Assembly (NCBI RefSeq): GCF_002532045.1
Contig: NZ_NWTG01000024.1
Span: 1 to 64,000, forward strand
Source of the DNA: Bradyrhizobium sp. C9
GTDB taxonomy: Bacteria; Pseudomonadota; Alphaproteobacteria; Rhizobiales; Xanthobacteraceae
Direction: 5' to 3'
DNA length: 64,000 nucleotides
How positions within the stretch are numbered: position 1 is the first letter of the stretch; every line of letters begins with the position of its first letter. The notes below the pieces were generated by a model. That model was not told the origin of the DNA. It did no database searches and was given only the letters and a program-made list of their open reading frames with translations. Shown here piece after piece: positions 44,842 to 56,267 of the stretch. The translations under genes and the position numbers were made by a program.

Positions 44842-45618
44842 TTCCGCGCTATGCGGGGGCGGGGCCGTCACCGGCGCATGGTCGTGCTTGCCGAAATCCA
44901 GTTTCGACAGCGCAATGATGGCCTCGGTCCGGCTGCGCACACCTAGCTTCCGCAGGATCTCGGAGACATGCACCTTGACGGTGGTGACCGAGATATCGAG
45001 CTGATAGGCGATGTGCTTGTTCTGCAGGCCGTGGCAGATCATGTCGAGCACACGAAGCTGCTGCGCGGTGAACTGGCCGAGCTGCTGCACCAATTGCTTG
45101 GTGTCGGCCTGCCCCTTCCGCGCAGCGGCCGAATCGCGGAAGCGCGTCGGCAAGCACACCTCGCCTTCGAGAATACCGCGCAACAGGCGGGCCAGCTCGA
45201 GCTTCGGCGTCGACTTCGGAATGAATCCGGAAATGCCGAGCGAGATCGCGCCGCCGATGATCCGGGAATCGTCATGCGCCGACACGATCACGAGCGCGCT
45301 GCGCGGCGCCGCGGCCCGCACCCGGTAGGCGCCGAGCAGGCCCGTGGTGCCCGGCATCGAGAGATCGAGCAGGATCAGATCGAGGCCGTCGCGTGCGGCG
45401 ATCACGTCGAGCGCGCCATCGATCGAGGTCGCCTGCAGCACCTCGGCGTCGGGAAACTCGGCCCCGATCACACCGATCAGGGCAGCACGGAACAGCGGGT
45501 GGTCCTCGACGATCAGCAGTCGAGGCGCACCCGCCTTATCGAGCGGCGGCTCGTCCGCCAGGGGCGCGGTCGTGGTCAATGCTGCGCCGTCCTCCCTCGG
45601 ATCGCTCATGACAGCCAT
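44836..45618 (-). CDS. NarL/LuxR-family response regulator
   Basis: A 260-residue regulator with an N-terminal receiver (acidic pair Glu38-Asp39, phosphorylation site Asp85 in LLDLSMPG, and SAHDD and PKST switch residues) and a LuxR helix-turn-helix near the C-terminus (GLQNKHIAYQLDISVTTVKVHVSEILRKLGVRSR). The first 25 residues are an unstructured extension. Probable partner of the adjacent histidine kinase or of a remote one. Second of two similar regulators downstream of the PQQ dehydrogenase operon, with an 81-base gap to the first. Confidence 0.92.
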   Translation of the reverse strand: MAVMSDPREDGAALTTTAPLADEPPLDKAGAPRLLIVEDHPLFRAALIGVIGAEFPDAEVLQATSIDGALDVIAARDGLDLILLDLSMPGTTGLLGAYRVRAAAPRSALVIVSAHDDSRIIGGAISLGISGFIPKSTPKLELARLLRGILEGEVCLPTRFRDSAAARKGQADTKQLVQQLGQFTAQQLRVLDMICHGLQNKHIAYQLDISVTTVKVHVSEILRKLGVRSRTEAIIALSKLDFGKHDHAPVTAPPPHSAES

Positions 45619-45699
45619 TGTGCGCAGGACATTATCTCAAAGCCGACCGGCAGCCTATAGGTAGCACCCCGGATGCCCTCGCCTTGCAGCGCAGCAAAC

Positions 45700-46380
45700 T
45701 TAGGGCGCCTTCTCTGCCTTCGCACCCGAGCTGGCCTCAAGGACGGGAAGCGGAATCTTGCCGAGCTCGATGATCGCCTTGTTGCGGCTGAACAGCTTCA
45801 GCTTGCGCAGGATCTCGGTGACATGCGCCTTCACGGTGGATTCTGCGAGCTTGAGCTCGGCGGCGATCTCGCGATTCTGCAGACCGCGGATGATCAGGTG
45901 AAGCACCCGAATCTGCTGCGGCGTCAGCTTCTGGATCCGCTCGCGCAGCGTCCGCGCCGTCTCAGACTGTTCCAGTGCGCCGACCGCAACGAAATCCCGC
46001 GGCGCGGAGACCGAACCGCTCAGCACCCGCGCGATCGCCTGCGACAGCTCGCCGAGCGAGGTCGATTTCGGCAGATAGCCGACCGCCCCCATCTCCAGCG
46101 CCTCGCGGATCGTATGCTTGTCCTCCTCGCTCGAGACGATGGCGATCGGCAGCCGCGGATAGCGGTCTCTGATCTTCTGGAATCCGGAGAAGCCGACCAC
46201 GTCGGGCAGCAGCAGATCGAGCAGCGCGAGATCGATGTTGGGCTCGGTGGCGAGGATGCCCAGCGCGCCCTTGATCGAGGTGGCCTCATAGATCCGGGCA
46301 TCGGGATGCGAGATGCGGATGGCGTTGCCAAGCGCCTCGCCAAACAGGGGGTGATCGTCGATGATCAGGAACCCCATCAT
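45700..46380 (-). CDS. NarL/LuxR-family response regulator
   Basis: A 226-residue regulator. Receiver: Asp8-Asp9, phosphorylation site Asp55 in LLDLLLPD, and the conserved YLPKS. LuxR DNA-binding domain: LTPQQIRVLHLIIRGLQNREIAAELKLAESTVKAHV. The start was set at the ATG after GAGGGT. It is 36 bases downstream of the cytochrome fusion gene, so it is likely co-transcribed with the alcohol oxidation genes. It resembles the neighbouring regulator at 44836-45618 but the two differ substantially. Confidence 0.92.
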   Translation of the reverse strand: MMGFLIIDDHPLFGEALGNAIRISHPDARIYEATSIKGALGILATEPNIDLALLDLLLPDVVGFSGFQKIRDRYPRLPIAIVSSEEDKHTIREALEMGAVGYLPKSTSLGELSQAIARVLSGSVSAPRDFVAVGALEQSETARTLRERIQKLTPQQIRVLHLIIRGLQNREIAAELKLAESTVKAHVTEILRKLKLFSRNKAIIELGKIPLPVLEASSGAKAEKAP

Positions 46381-46416
46381 GAGGACCCTCGCACTGCTAT
46401 TCGCCAATGGCGGCGG

Positions 46417-47625
46417 CTAGTTCGACCCGCCGGTATCCTGCACACTCTGCAGATAGGCATACACGTTTCTGAGCTCGTCGTCGCTGAAGACGTCCTTCCA
46501 GGACGGCATGCCCTTGGCTGGTCGCCCGTCATGGACCGTCTTCCAGAATGTCGCTTCCATGTCGTCAGCATAGCGCTTCTTGAGCAGCCTGAGATCGATC
46601 TTTCGCTCGGCCTGCACCGCATCCGGACCGTGACAATGCGCGCAGGTGCCGTTGAAGACTTCCCGTCCCGCCGTGGCGTCGCCCTTGGCATCCCCGGTGG
46701 TCGCAGCCGTTTGAACCGGTTTCTCGGTCGCGGCCGCCTGCCCGACCGTCACCGGCTCGGCCGCGCCAGTGGACGACGTCGTTGCCCGATCTGCCTGGCC
46801 GAACTTCACCGGAGCGCCGTCCGGCACACCGTATTTGGCAAATAGCGCGGAAATCTCCGGCTGCAGCGTCGGCAGCACGCCGTCGACCTCATCGCGCAAC
46901 GCGCCGGACGCCTTGGCGAAGCCGATCGCGGTCGCCCAGAGCAGGCCGTCACCCTCGGTCGAAACGATCTGGTACTTGTCGCCGTAGCTGGTCTTGTTGA
47001 GCCACCCCGCCACCGGCGCCCAGATGAAGGCGATGTCCGCCTTGCCCTGTTCGAGGGCCGCCATGCCCTCCTCCGGGCTCAGCACCGTGACCTTCTGGAT
47101 GTCGTCACGCAGCGCCAGCAGATTTTGCGGCGTCGACTGATACTGCACCGCAACCCGCAATCCCTTGAGGTCGTCGATGCCGGCAAGCTTGCGATCCTTG
47201 CCGCCGACCAGCGCGTAGCCTTCGTGGGCAATCGGCTTGGAGAAAATCACCGCCGGGCCCATGAAATCGTCGATCAGCGGCAGGCCCACCATGGCGTCGC
47301 ACTGCTTGCTGAGCAGCGTTTCCCGCACGGTGCGCTTGCCGAAATAGGACTTGTACCAGTTGGTGCTCACCGTGCGGCCGAGCTTTTGCGCCACCGCCTG
47401 GCCGATCTCGAGATAGAGGCCGGGCTTGCCCGGTTGGTCGCTCGAGAACGGCAGGTTGGTCGGGTCGGCGCAGAGCCGCAGCGGTGGTTTTGTCTCGTCG
47501 GCGCCGGCCGCCAGGGCCGGCACCATCAGCAGGGCGGAGAGCAGCACGGTCCGGATCGCATGTTCCAACCGCGTGTTGCGCGAGGGGGTGCGCAGTTCGT
47601 TTCGGGCGATGCAGGACACGGACAA
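46417..47625 (-). CDS. XoxJ-like periplasmic binding protein fused to cytochrome c
   Basis: A 402-residue secreted protein. Signal peptide with a long n-region, then hydrophobic core (VLLSALLMVPALA) and cleavage near AGADE. Residues about 50-270 resemble the solute-binding-type MxaJ/XoxJ proteins found with PQQ methanol dehydrogenases (PLRLCADPTNLPFSS, GLYLEIGQAVAQKL). A linker rich in Thr/Ala is followed by a c-type cytochrome: CAHCH at 328-332, with candidate axial Met373 in GMPSW. It should take electrons from the dehydrogenase and could help mature it. TTG start with AGGAGG spaced correctly. Confidence 0.85.
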   Translation of the reverse strand: MSVSCIARNELRTPSRNTRLEHAIRTVLLSALLMVPALAAGADETKPPLRLCADPTNLPFSSDQPGKPGLYLEIGQAVAQKLGRTVSTNWYKSYFGKRTVRETLLSKQCDAMVGLPLIDDFMGPAVIFSKPIAHEGYALVGGKDRKLAGIDDLKGLRVAVQYQSTPQNLLALRDDIQKVTVLSPEEGMAALEQGKADIAFIWAPVAGWLNKTSYGDKYQIVSTEGDGLLWATAIGFAKASGALRDEVDGVLPTLQPEISALFAKYGVPDGAPVKFGQADRATTSSTGAAEPVTVGQAAATEKPVQTAATTGDAKGDATAGREVFNGTCAHCHGPDAVQAERKIDLRLLKKRYADDMEATFWKTVHDGRPAKGMPSWKDVFSDDELRNVYAYLQSVQDTGGSN

Positions 47626-47646
47626 TGCTGCCTCCTAGACGATTGT

Positions 47647-49362
47647 TTACTGCAGGGCGAACACGAACAGCGAGCCGCCTTCGGGCGCCGCGGCGACCAT
47701 CTTCTTGCCGATGTCACCGAGGAAGGCCGGCAGCGCCGCGGTGCGCCCGACCACGATCGCGACATACTGCTTGCCGTCGACCGAATAGGTCACTGGACCT
47801 GCGCCGATGCCGCTGCCGAGGTTCTTGCTCCACAGCACCTTGCCGTTCTTGGCATCGATGGCGCGGAAGTCGCCGTGCAGATTGCCTGAAAACACCAGGT
47901 TGCCGCCCGTCGTCAGCGTACCGCCGTTGAAGGGCAGGTCTTCCTTGATGCTCCACACCTTCTTGTTGGCGATCGGATCCCAGGCCACGAGCTCGCCGAG
48001 GAAGCCGCCGGGGCCCGCCTTGGTCGGGAATTCGGCGCCGAGATAGAACACGCCGCGCTTGTAGTTCACGTCAGAGACCGACCAGTCCATGCAGACGTTG
48101 TTGCTCGGGATGTAGACGAGGCCGGTCTGCGGGTTGAACGACATCGGCTGCCAGTTCTTGCCGCCGATCAGGTTCGGGCAGATGTCCTTGGCGGGGTGGC
48201 CGGGGCCCGGACGCTTGTCCGGATCCTCTTCCGCCCGCATCGTGTTGATGTCCCACTTCTTGGCCCAGTTGGCGAAGACGTACTTCTCGGCCGAGATCAT
48301 CTTGCCGGTCTCGCGGTTGGCCACGAAGAAGAAGCCGTTGCGGTCCGCCTTCATCAGGACCGGCGTCTCGCTGCCCTTGATCTTGAGGTCGGCGAGCAGC
48401 AGCTCGTTGACGCCGTCATAATCCCAGGCGTCGGCCGGCGTGCCCTGGATGTGCCACTTGATCTTGCCGGTGTTGGGATCGATCGCCAGCGTCGAGGCGG
48501 TGTAGAGGTTGGTCAGCTTGCCAAAATTGCCGTCGCCGGTGGAGCGAACGCCGGTATTCCACGGTCCCGGATTGCTGGTACCCCAGTAGACGGTGTCGGA
48601 CTTGGCGTCGTAGGAGCCGACCAGCCAGGCGGCGCCGCCGCCATGCAGCCCGGTGTCGCCCTTCCAGGTGTCGCTGCCGGGTTCGCCCGGCGCCGGCACC
48701 GTGAAGGTCTGCCAGAGCAGCTTGCCGTCCTTGAGATTGAAGGCCTGCAACGAGCCGCGGACGCCATATTCGCCGCCGCCGAAGCCGGTGATCACCTTGT
48801 CGCGGACGATCAGCGGCGGCGAGGTGATGACCGAGCCCTGCTTGTAGTCGACCACGGTCGAGGTCCAGAGCTCCTTGCCGGTCTCGGCGTCGAGCGCGGT
48901 CAGCTTGCCGTCGAGGCGGCCGACGAAGATCTTGCCGTCGGCGTAGGACACGCCGCGATTATTGACGTCGCAGCAGGCGTATTGAAGCACGTCATCCGGA
49001 ATATCGGGCTGCCAGGTCCATTTGCGCGCGCCGGTCGCGGCGTCGATGGCATAGACGTATTTCGGACCCCACGACGTCGACACATACATCGTCTTGCCGA
49101 TCACGACCGGCGAGGACTCGTTGGAGCGCAGTGATGCGAGCGACATCGAGTAGACCAGCTGCAGCTTGCCGGCGTTCTCGGAATTGATCTGCTTCAGGGG
49201 GCTGAAGCGTGTATTGCCGTAGTCGTGGCCGGCGATTGCCCATCCGTTCGGATCGGACGCCGCCTTCACGACGGAATCATTGGCTTTCGATGCGCCAATG
49301 CTTGCCAGCGCCATGGCGACCAGCGACACACCGGCAAAGAAAATCCCGCTCCTCAGCTTCAT
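47647..49362 (-). CDS. PQQ-dependent alcohol dehydrogenase, lanthanide type (XoxF/ExaF-like)
   Basis: A 571-residue periplasmic quinoprotein with a signal peptide (cleaved near ASKAN) and eight beta-propeller blades. The vicinal disulphide Cys130-Cys131 (YACCDVNNRG) is present, as are Glu198 (GGGEYG) and Asn264 (GTSNPGPWN) of the metal site. The catalytic aspartate Asp314 lies in DAWDYDG. Asp316, two residues later, is the extra ligand that marks lanthanide-dependent enzymes; calcium enzymes have alanine there. It oxidises methanol, ethanol or similar alcohols, passing electrons to a cytochrome, which the downstream fusion supplies. Start after GGAGG. The PQQ genes themselves are not in the window. 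Confidence 0.93.
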   Translation of the reverse strand: MKLRSGIFFAGVSLVAMALASIGASKANDSVVKAASDPNGWAIAGHDYGNTRFSPLKQINSENAGKLQLVYSMSLASLRSNESSPVVIGKTMYVSTSWGPKYVYAIDAATGARKWTWQPDIPDDVLQYACCDVNNRGVSYADGKIFVGRLDGKLTALDAETGKELWTSTVVDYKQGSVITSPPLIVRDKVITGFGGGEYGVRGSLQAFNLKDGKLLWQTFTVPAPGEPGSDTWKGDTGLHGGGAAWLVGSYDAKSDTVYWGTSNPGPWNTGVRSTGDGNFGKLTNLYTASTLAIDPNTGKIKWHIQGTPADAWDYDGVNELLLADLKIKGSETPVLMKADRNGFFFVANRETGKMISAEKYVFANWAKKWDINTMRAEEDPDKRPGPGHPAKDICPNLIGGKNWQPMSFNPQTGLVYIPSNNVCMDWSVSDVNYKRGVFYLGAEFPTKAGPGGFLGELVAWDPIANKKVWSIKEDLPFNGGTLTTGGNLVFSGNLHGDFRAIDAKNGKVLWSKNLGSGIGAGPVTYSVDGKQYVAIVVGRTAALPAFLGDIGKKMVAAAPEGGSLFVFALQ

Positions 49363-49766
49363 TGGCTTCCTCCAATATGGTTTCGTTGCCGCGATGGATG
49401 CATCGCGCGCGCGGATCGATACCCAATTTCATGAACCAGCGATCTTCTGTCGCTGCGTCGGCATTGAAAATGACAGCAACGCTATTGCGTCGTTATAGGC
49501 GGAAGGTAGTAGCGATCGCGGCGGCGTTTTTCGGCGCGCCGTCGCACCATCCGCCTGCCGAAAACCGCTTGCAGTGCGGTGTGATTTCGTCGCTCCGGAG
49601 CATGCTCCCGGCAGCTTGCAAATTGCCCCTCGAACGGCTGCCTGCTAGGATCGGAAGTACAGCCCGGCGCCTTCACGACAGGGCCGCACCTACGACTTTG
49701 ATCGCGGTTACGTCCCATATGAAGCGTGGTCTACTGGGCCCATAACGAAGCTATTGGGAGAAACGC
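49363..49766. other. Divergent promoter region (dehydrogenase versus CoxS)
   Basis: A 404-base gap with both promoters. A small dyad ACGC-TATT-GCGT at 49479-49490 could bind a response regulator. No gene was recognised, and the GC content is lower than in the flanking genes over parts of the gap. Confidence 0.35.
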
Positions 49767-50252
<486 letters not shown>

Positions 50253-50344
50253 CCGGCCCACGCACTACACACGATCAAGCTCATCACCGCCGGTCTCGAT
50301 GGAAACGGCGGCAAAATCGAATCTCCGGTCGGGAGGACTAGACC

Positions 50345-52684
<2,340 letters not shown>

Positions 52685-52694
52685 GGAGGATACG

Positions 52695-53495
52695 ATGTAC
52701 GAGACCACTTATCACCGCGCATCCTCGATCGACGATGCCGTGGCGCAGTTCGCCAAGGGCACGGAGTCCAGATTCCTGTCCGGCGGACAGACCCTGCTCC
52801 CCGTGATGAAGCAGCGCCTTGCTTCGCCATCCGATGTGATCGACGTCGCCAAGATCAAGGACATGATCGGCATCGAGGTGTCCGGCGACACCGTCACCAT
52901 CAAGGCCGCAACCACGCATTACGACGTGGCGCAAAGCGACGCCGTGCAGAAGGCGATCCCGGCGCTTGCCAATCTGGCGTCGATGATCGGCGATCCCGCC
53001 GTGCGTCATCGCGGCACGATCGGCGGCTCGCTCGCCAACAACGACCCGGCGGCGGATTATCCGGCGGCAGTGCTGGCGCTCGGCGCGACGGTCAAGACCA
53101 ACAAGCGCTCGATCGCGGCGGAGGACTTCTTCAAGGGCCTGTTCACGACGGCGCTGGAAGATGGCGAGATGATCACCGCGGTGTCGTTCCCGGTCCCGGC
53201 CAAGGCCGGCTATGCCAAGATGCGGCATCCGGCCTCGCGCTTCGCGCTGACCGGCGTGTTCGTCGCCAAGACCAAGTCGGGTGACGTCCGCGTCGCCGCG
53301 ACCGGTGCGTCGCAAAGCGGCGTGATGCGGGTGGCGCCGATCGAGCAGGCGCTGAAGGCGAACTGGGCGGCCTCGGCGCTCGACAGCGTCACGATCGCGG
53401 CGAGCGGCCTGCTCGCCGACATCCACGGCTCGGCGGATTACCGCGCCAACCTGGTGAAGGTGATGGGACAGCGGGCCGTGACCGCGGCCGGCTGA
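52695..53495 (+). CDS. CoxM-type FAD-binding medium subunit
   Basis: A 266-residue FAD subunit: the FAD motifs SGGQTLLPVM (near 29) and TIGGSLANNDPAADYP (near 109), and a typical C-terminal CO dehydrogenase flavoprotein domain. It starts 10 bases after the large subunit stop with GGAGGA before the ATG. It accepts electrons from CoxS and passes them to an unknown acceptor. No maturation genes (coxD/E or xdhC type) lie in the window. Confidence 0.92.
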   Translation: MYETTYHRASSIDDAVAQFAKGTESRFLSGGQTLLPVMKQRLASPSDVIDVAKIKDMIGIEVSGDTVTIKAATTHYDVAQSDAVQKAIPALANLASMIGDPAVRHRGTIGGSLANNDPAADYPAAVLALGATVKTNKRSIAAEDFFKGLFTTALEDGEMITAVSFPVPAKAGYAKMRHPASRFALTGVFVAKTKSGDVRVAATGASQSGVMRVAPIEQALKANWAASALDSVTIAASGLLADIHGSADYRANLVKVMGQRAVTAAG

Positions 53496-53622
53496 TAGCG
53501 CCTAAACACAAATCGAGCGGCGGCGCGCAGCAATGCGCGCCGTTCGCGTTTCACAGGTGCCTCGTTTTACCGGCGCTTCGAGGCAAAAGACGCTTGCCTC
53601 ATCGCGCGTTCGGCGAGACAAT

Positions 53623-53638
53623 TTAGCTAATCAGCTAA
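53623..53638. promoter_or_regulatory. Operator-like dyad upstream of the CaiB/AMACR-family gene
   Basis: TTAGCT-AATC-AGCTAA, a perfect 6-base inverted repeat in a short AT-rich patch about 107 bases before the start of the CoA-transferase-family gene. The form suits a MarR- or TetR-type regulator; no such gene is adjacent. Confidence 0.45.
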
Positions 53639-53744
53639 TTAAAAATACCGTCCCACGGGCGGCTGGGAGAACGCATGACATTCGGCATCAAGCCTGCCGC
53701 AAACACCTCAGCCGTGTAACGCTCCACAACCAACGGATAACAAC

Positions 53745-54857
53745 GTGCTCGATAAACCCGCCTCCCAAACTGCCGCTCGCACCTCGGGCCCGCTCGCCGG
53801 CTTCCGCATCGTCGAATTCGCCGGCATCGGCCCCGGCCCGTTCGCCTGCATGCTGCTCGCTGACATGGGCGCCGAGGTCATCACGCTGGACCGTGTCGGC
53901 GCGGGCAAGAATTTGAAGGCGGTGGCAACCCGCGGCCGCAAGGTCATCGAGCTCGACCTCAAGAACAAGGCGGCGATCGCGGAAGTGCTCGACCTACTCA
54001 GCCACGCCGACGCACTGATCGAAGGTTTTCGTCCGGGCGTGATGGAACGCCTGGGCCTCGGCCCGGACGTCGTGCTGGCGCGCAATCCGAAGCTGGTCTT
54101 TGGCCGCATGACCGGCTGGGGCCAGGAAGGCCCGCTGGCGAACGCCGCCGGCCACGACATCAACTACATCTCGATCACCGGCGCGCTGGCGGCGATCGGC
54201 ACCAAGGAGAAGCCGGTGCCGCCGCTCAACCTGGTCGGCGATTTCGGCGGCGGCGCGCTCTATCTCGTGGTCGGCGTGCTCGCAGCGCTCTTGGAAGCGC
54301 AGAAGTCCGGCAAGGGCCAGGTGGTCGATACCGCGATGTGCGACGGCGCGGCCTCGCTGATGTCGATGTTCTACGACATGGCGGCGCAGGGCCGCTGGAG
54401 CGGCGGCCGCGACCAGAACTTCCTCGACGGCGGCGCGCATTTCTACGGCGTCTACGAATGCTCCTGCGGCAACTTCATCTCGATCGGCTCGATCGAACCG
54501 CAGTTCTATGCGCTGCTGCGCAAGCATGCCGACCTGACCGATGCCGACTTCGATGCCCAGATGGACCGCAAGGCCTGGCCGGCGCTGAAGGCGAAGCTGG
54601 AGAAGGTGTTCAAGAGCAAGTCGCGCGCCGACTGGTGCAAGATCATGGAAGGCACCGACATCTGCTTTGCGCCGATCCTGACCATGGAGGAAGCGCCGAA
54701 GCATCCGCACATGGCGGCCCGCCAGGTGTTCGTCGAGCGCCACGGCGTCACCCAGCCCGCCCCCGCGCCGCGCTTCTCGCGCACGCCGTCGGCGATCCGC
54801 GAGCCGGAGCTGGCGAGCATTGGCGACGTGACCAGCGCGTGGAAGGCGGGGAAGTAA
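53745..54857 (+). CDS. CaiB/BaiF family enzyme, alpha-methylacyl-CoA racemase-like
   Basis: A 370-residue class III CoA-transferase-family protein. It shows LAGFRIVEFAGIGPGPFACMLLADMGAEV, and the racemase-type catalytic pair His137 (AAGHDINYI) and Asp166 (LVGDFGGG), spaced 29 residues apart as in known alpha-methylacyl-CoA racemases. It inverts the 2-methyl centre of branched acyl-CoAs for beta-oxidation. GTG start. Alone between the Cox operon and hpd; a CoA transferase is less likely because the racemase motifs are intact. Confidence 0.85.
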   Translation: MLDKPASQTAARTSGPLAGFRIVEFAGIGPGPFACMLLADMGAEVITLDRVGAGKNLKAVATRGRKVIELDLKNKAAIAEVLDLLSHADALIEGFRPGVMERLGLGPDVVLARNPKLVFGRMTGWGQEGPLANAAGHDINYISITGALAAIGTKEKPVPPLNLVGDFGGGALYLVVGVLAALLEAQKSGKGQVVDTAMCDGAASLMSMFYDMAAQGRWSGGRDQNFLDGGAHFYGVYECSCGNFISIGSIEPQFYALLRKHADLTDADFDAQMDRKAWPALKAKLEKVFKSKSRADWCKIMEGTDICFAPILTMEEAPKHPHMAARQVFVERHGVTQPAPAPRFSRTPSAIREPELASIGDVTSAWKAGK

Positions 54858-54865
54858 ATCTCGCC

Positions 54866-54987
54866 GTCGTCCCGGCGAAGGCCGGGACCCACTACCCCAA
54901 ATGCCGGCTATTGTACGACGTTGGGGCCGCGATCCCTTCTACAACCAGACTCGGTGGTTATGGGTCCCGGCCTTCGCCGGGACGACG
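54866..54987. repeat. GTCGTCC-family inverted repeat element, copy 2
   Basis: Arms 54866-54893 and about 54960-54987, each carrying the local palindrome CCCGGCgaagGCCGGG, followed or preceded by ACCCA/TGGGT. Located between the convergent ends of the AMACR-like gene and hpd. Confidence 0.85.
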
Positions 54988-55025
54988 ACTGTGAGTTTTG
55001 AGCGAGCGCGCTCCCCTCCAAGGGC

Positions 55026-56144
55026 CTACGCCGCGTGATCGACCTTCAGCACGCCACGGCGGATCTGGTCTTCTTCGATCGATTCGAACAGCGCCTTGAA
55101 GTTGCCTTCGCCAAAGCCGTCGTCGCCCTTGCGCTGGATGAATTCGAAGAAGATCGGCCCGATCGCATTCGCCGAGAAGATCTGCAGCAGCACCTTGGTC
55201 TGGCCGCCCTCGACCACGCCTTCGCCGTCGATCAGGATGCCGTTGCTCTGAAGCCGCGCGATATCCTCGCCATGCTTGGGCAGGCGGGCGTCGATCCGCT
55301 CGAAATAGGTGTCGGGCGGCGACGGCATGAAGGGCAAGCCGTCCGCGCGCAAGGTCTCGACGGTGCGGTAGATATCGCGCGCGCCGCAGGCGATGTGCTG
55401 GATGCCCTCGCCGTGATAGATGTTGAGATATTCCTCGATCTGCCCGGAATCGCCGGCATCCTCGTTGATCGGAATCCGGATCTTGCCGTCCGGGCTGGTC
55501 AGCGCGCGGGAGAACAGGCCGGACGCGCGGCCTTCGATGTCGAAGAAGCGGATCTGGCGGAAGTTGAACAGTTTTGAATAGAAGCCGGTCCAGACATCCA
55601 TGCGGCCGCGATGGACGTTGTGGGTGAGGTGATCGATGTAATAGAGGCCCGAGCCTGCGGGACGCGGATTTTCCTCTCCCAACCACTCGAACTCGGCGTC
55701 ATAGGCGGAGCCCTTGGCGCCGTAGCGATCGACGAAATACAGCAGGCTGCCGCCGATGCCCTTGATCGAGGGCACATCGAGCGTCTTCCCGGCGGCCGAG
55801 GCATCCGCCGGCTCGGCGCCGAGCGCGATCGCGCGCTCATAGGCGCGCTTCGCATCGACCACGCGGAACGCCATCGACGGCGCGCAGGGACCGTGCGCGG
55901 CGACGAAATTGAAGCCGTGGCTGCCCGGCTCCTCATTGACGAGATAGTTGATGTCGCCCTGGCGATAGACCGTGATGTTCTTGGTCCGGTGGCGGGCAAC
56001 CGCGACAAAACCCATCAGCTTGAACAGGGCATGCAGCTCGCCGGGGTTGGGGTGGGCATATTCGACGAACTCGAAACCGTCGGTGCCCATCGGGTTCTCG
56101 GTGCTGATTTCGGCCGGCGGCGCATCGTGCGGAAACGGACCCAT
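55026..56144 (-). CDS. hpd: 4-Hydroxyphenylpyruvate dioxygenase
   Basis: A 372-residue non-haem iron dioxygenase that converts 4-hydroxyphenylpyruvate to homogentisate. The three iron ligands are visible: a histidine in IDHLTHNV, one in GEGIQHIACG, and the glutamate in FFEFIQRKG. It feeds the homogentisate pathway encoded 1-6 kb to the right. The ATG chosen follows AGGGAG; an open frame extends 35 codons upstream without family similarity. Divergent from an Lrp/AsnC gene that probably regulates it. Confidence 0.96.
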   Translation of the reverse strand: MGPFPHDAPPAEISTENPMGTDGFEFVEYAHPNPGELHALFKLMGFVAVARHRTKNITVYRQGDINYLVNEEPGSHGFNFVAAHGPCAPSMAFRVVDAKRAYERAIALGAEPADASAAGKTLDVPSIKGIGGSLLYFVDRYGAKGSAYDAEFEWLGEENPRPAGSGLYYIDHLTHNVHRGRMDVWTGFYSKLFNFRQIRFFDIEGRASGLFSRALTSPDGKIRIPINEDAGDSGQIEEYLNIYHGEGIQHIACGARDIYRTVETLRADGLPFMPSPPDTYFERIDARLPKHGEDIARLQSNGILIDGEGVVEGGQTKVLLQIFSANAIGPIFFEFIQRKGDDGFGEGNFKALFESIEEDQIRRGVLKVDHAA

Positions 56145-56234
56145 GGCGGTAACTCCCTGATTTGTCTGGGGATCAGTTTCCGTCACCTGCTGCGCAACGT
56201 GCGTGCAAAATAGTCCCTGATTTGCTAGATTCGC

Positions 56235-56247
56235 GCACGATCCGTGC
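56235..56247. promoter_or_regulatory. Lrp-type operator candidate between hpd and the regulator
   Basis: GCACG-ATC-CGTGC is a perfect 13-base dyad 20 bases before the regulator start and about 90 bases before hpd. Lrp/AsnC proteins often bind dyads of this size in their own divergent promoter. Confidence 0.5.
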
Positions 56248-56267
56248 ATGATATGGACATTTGACGC

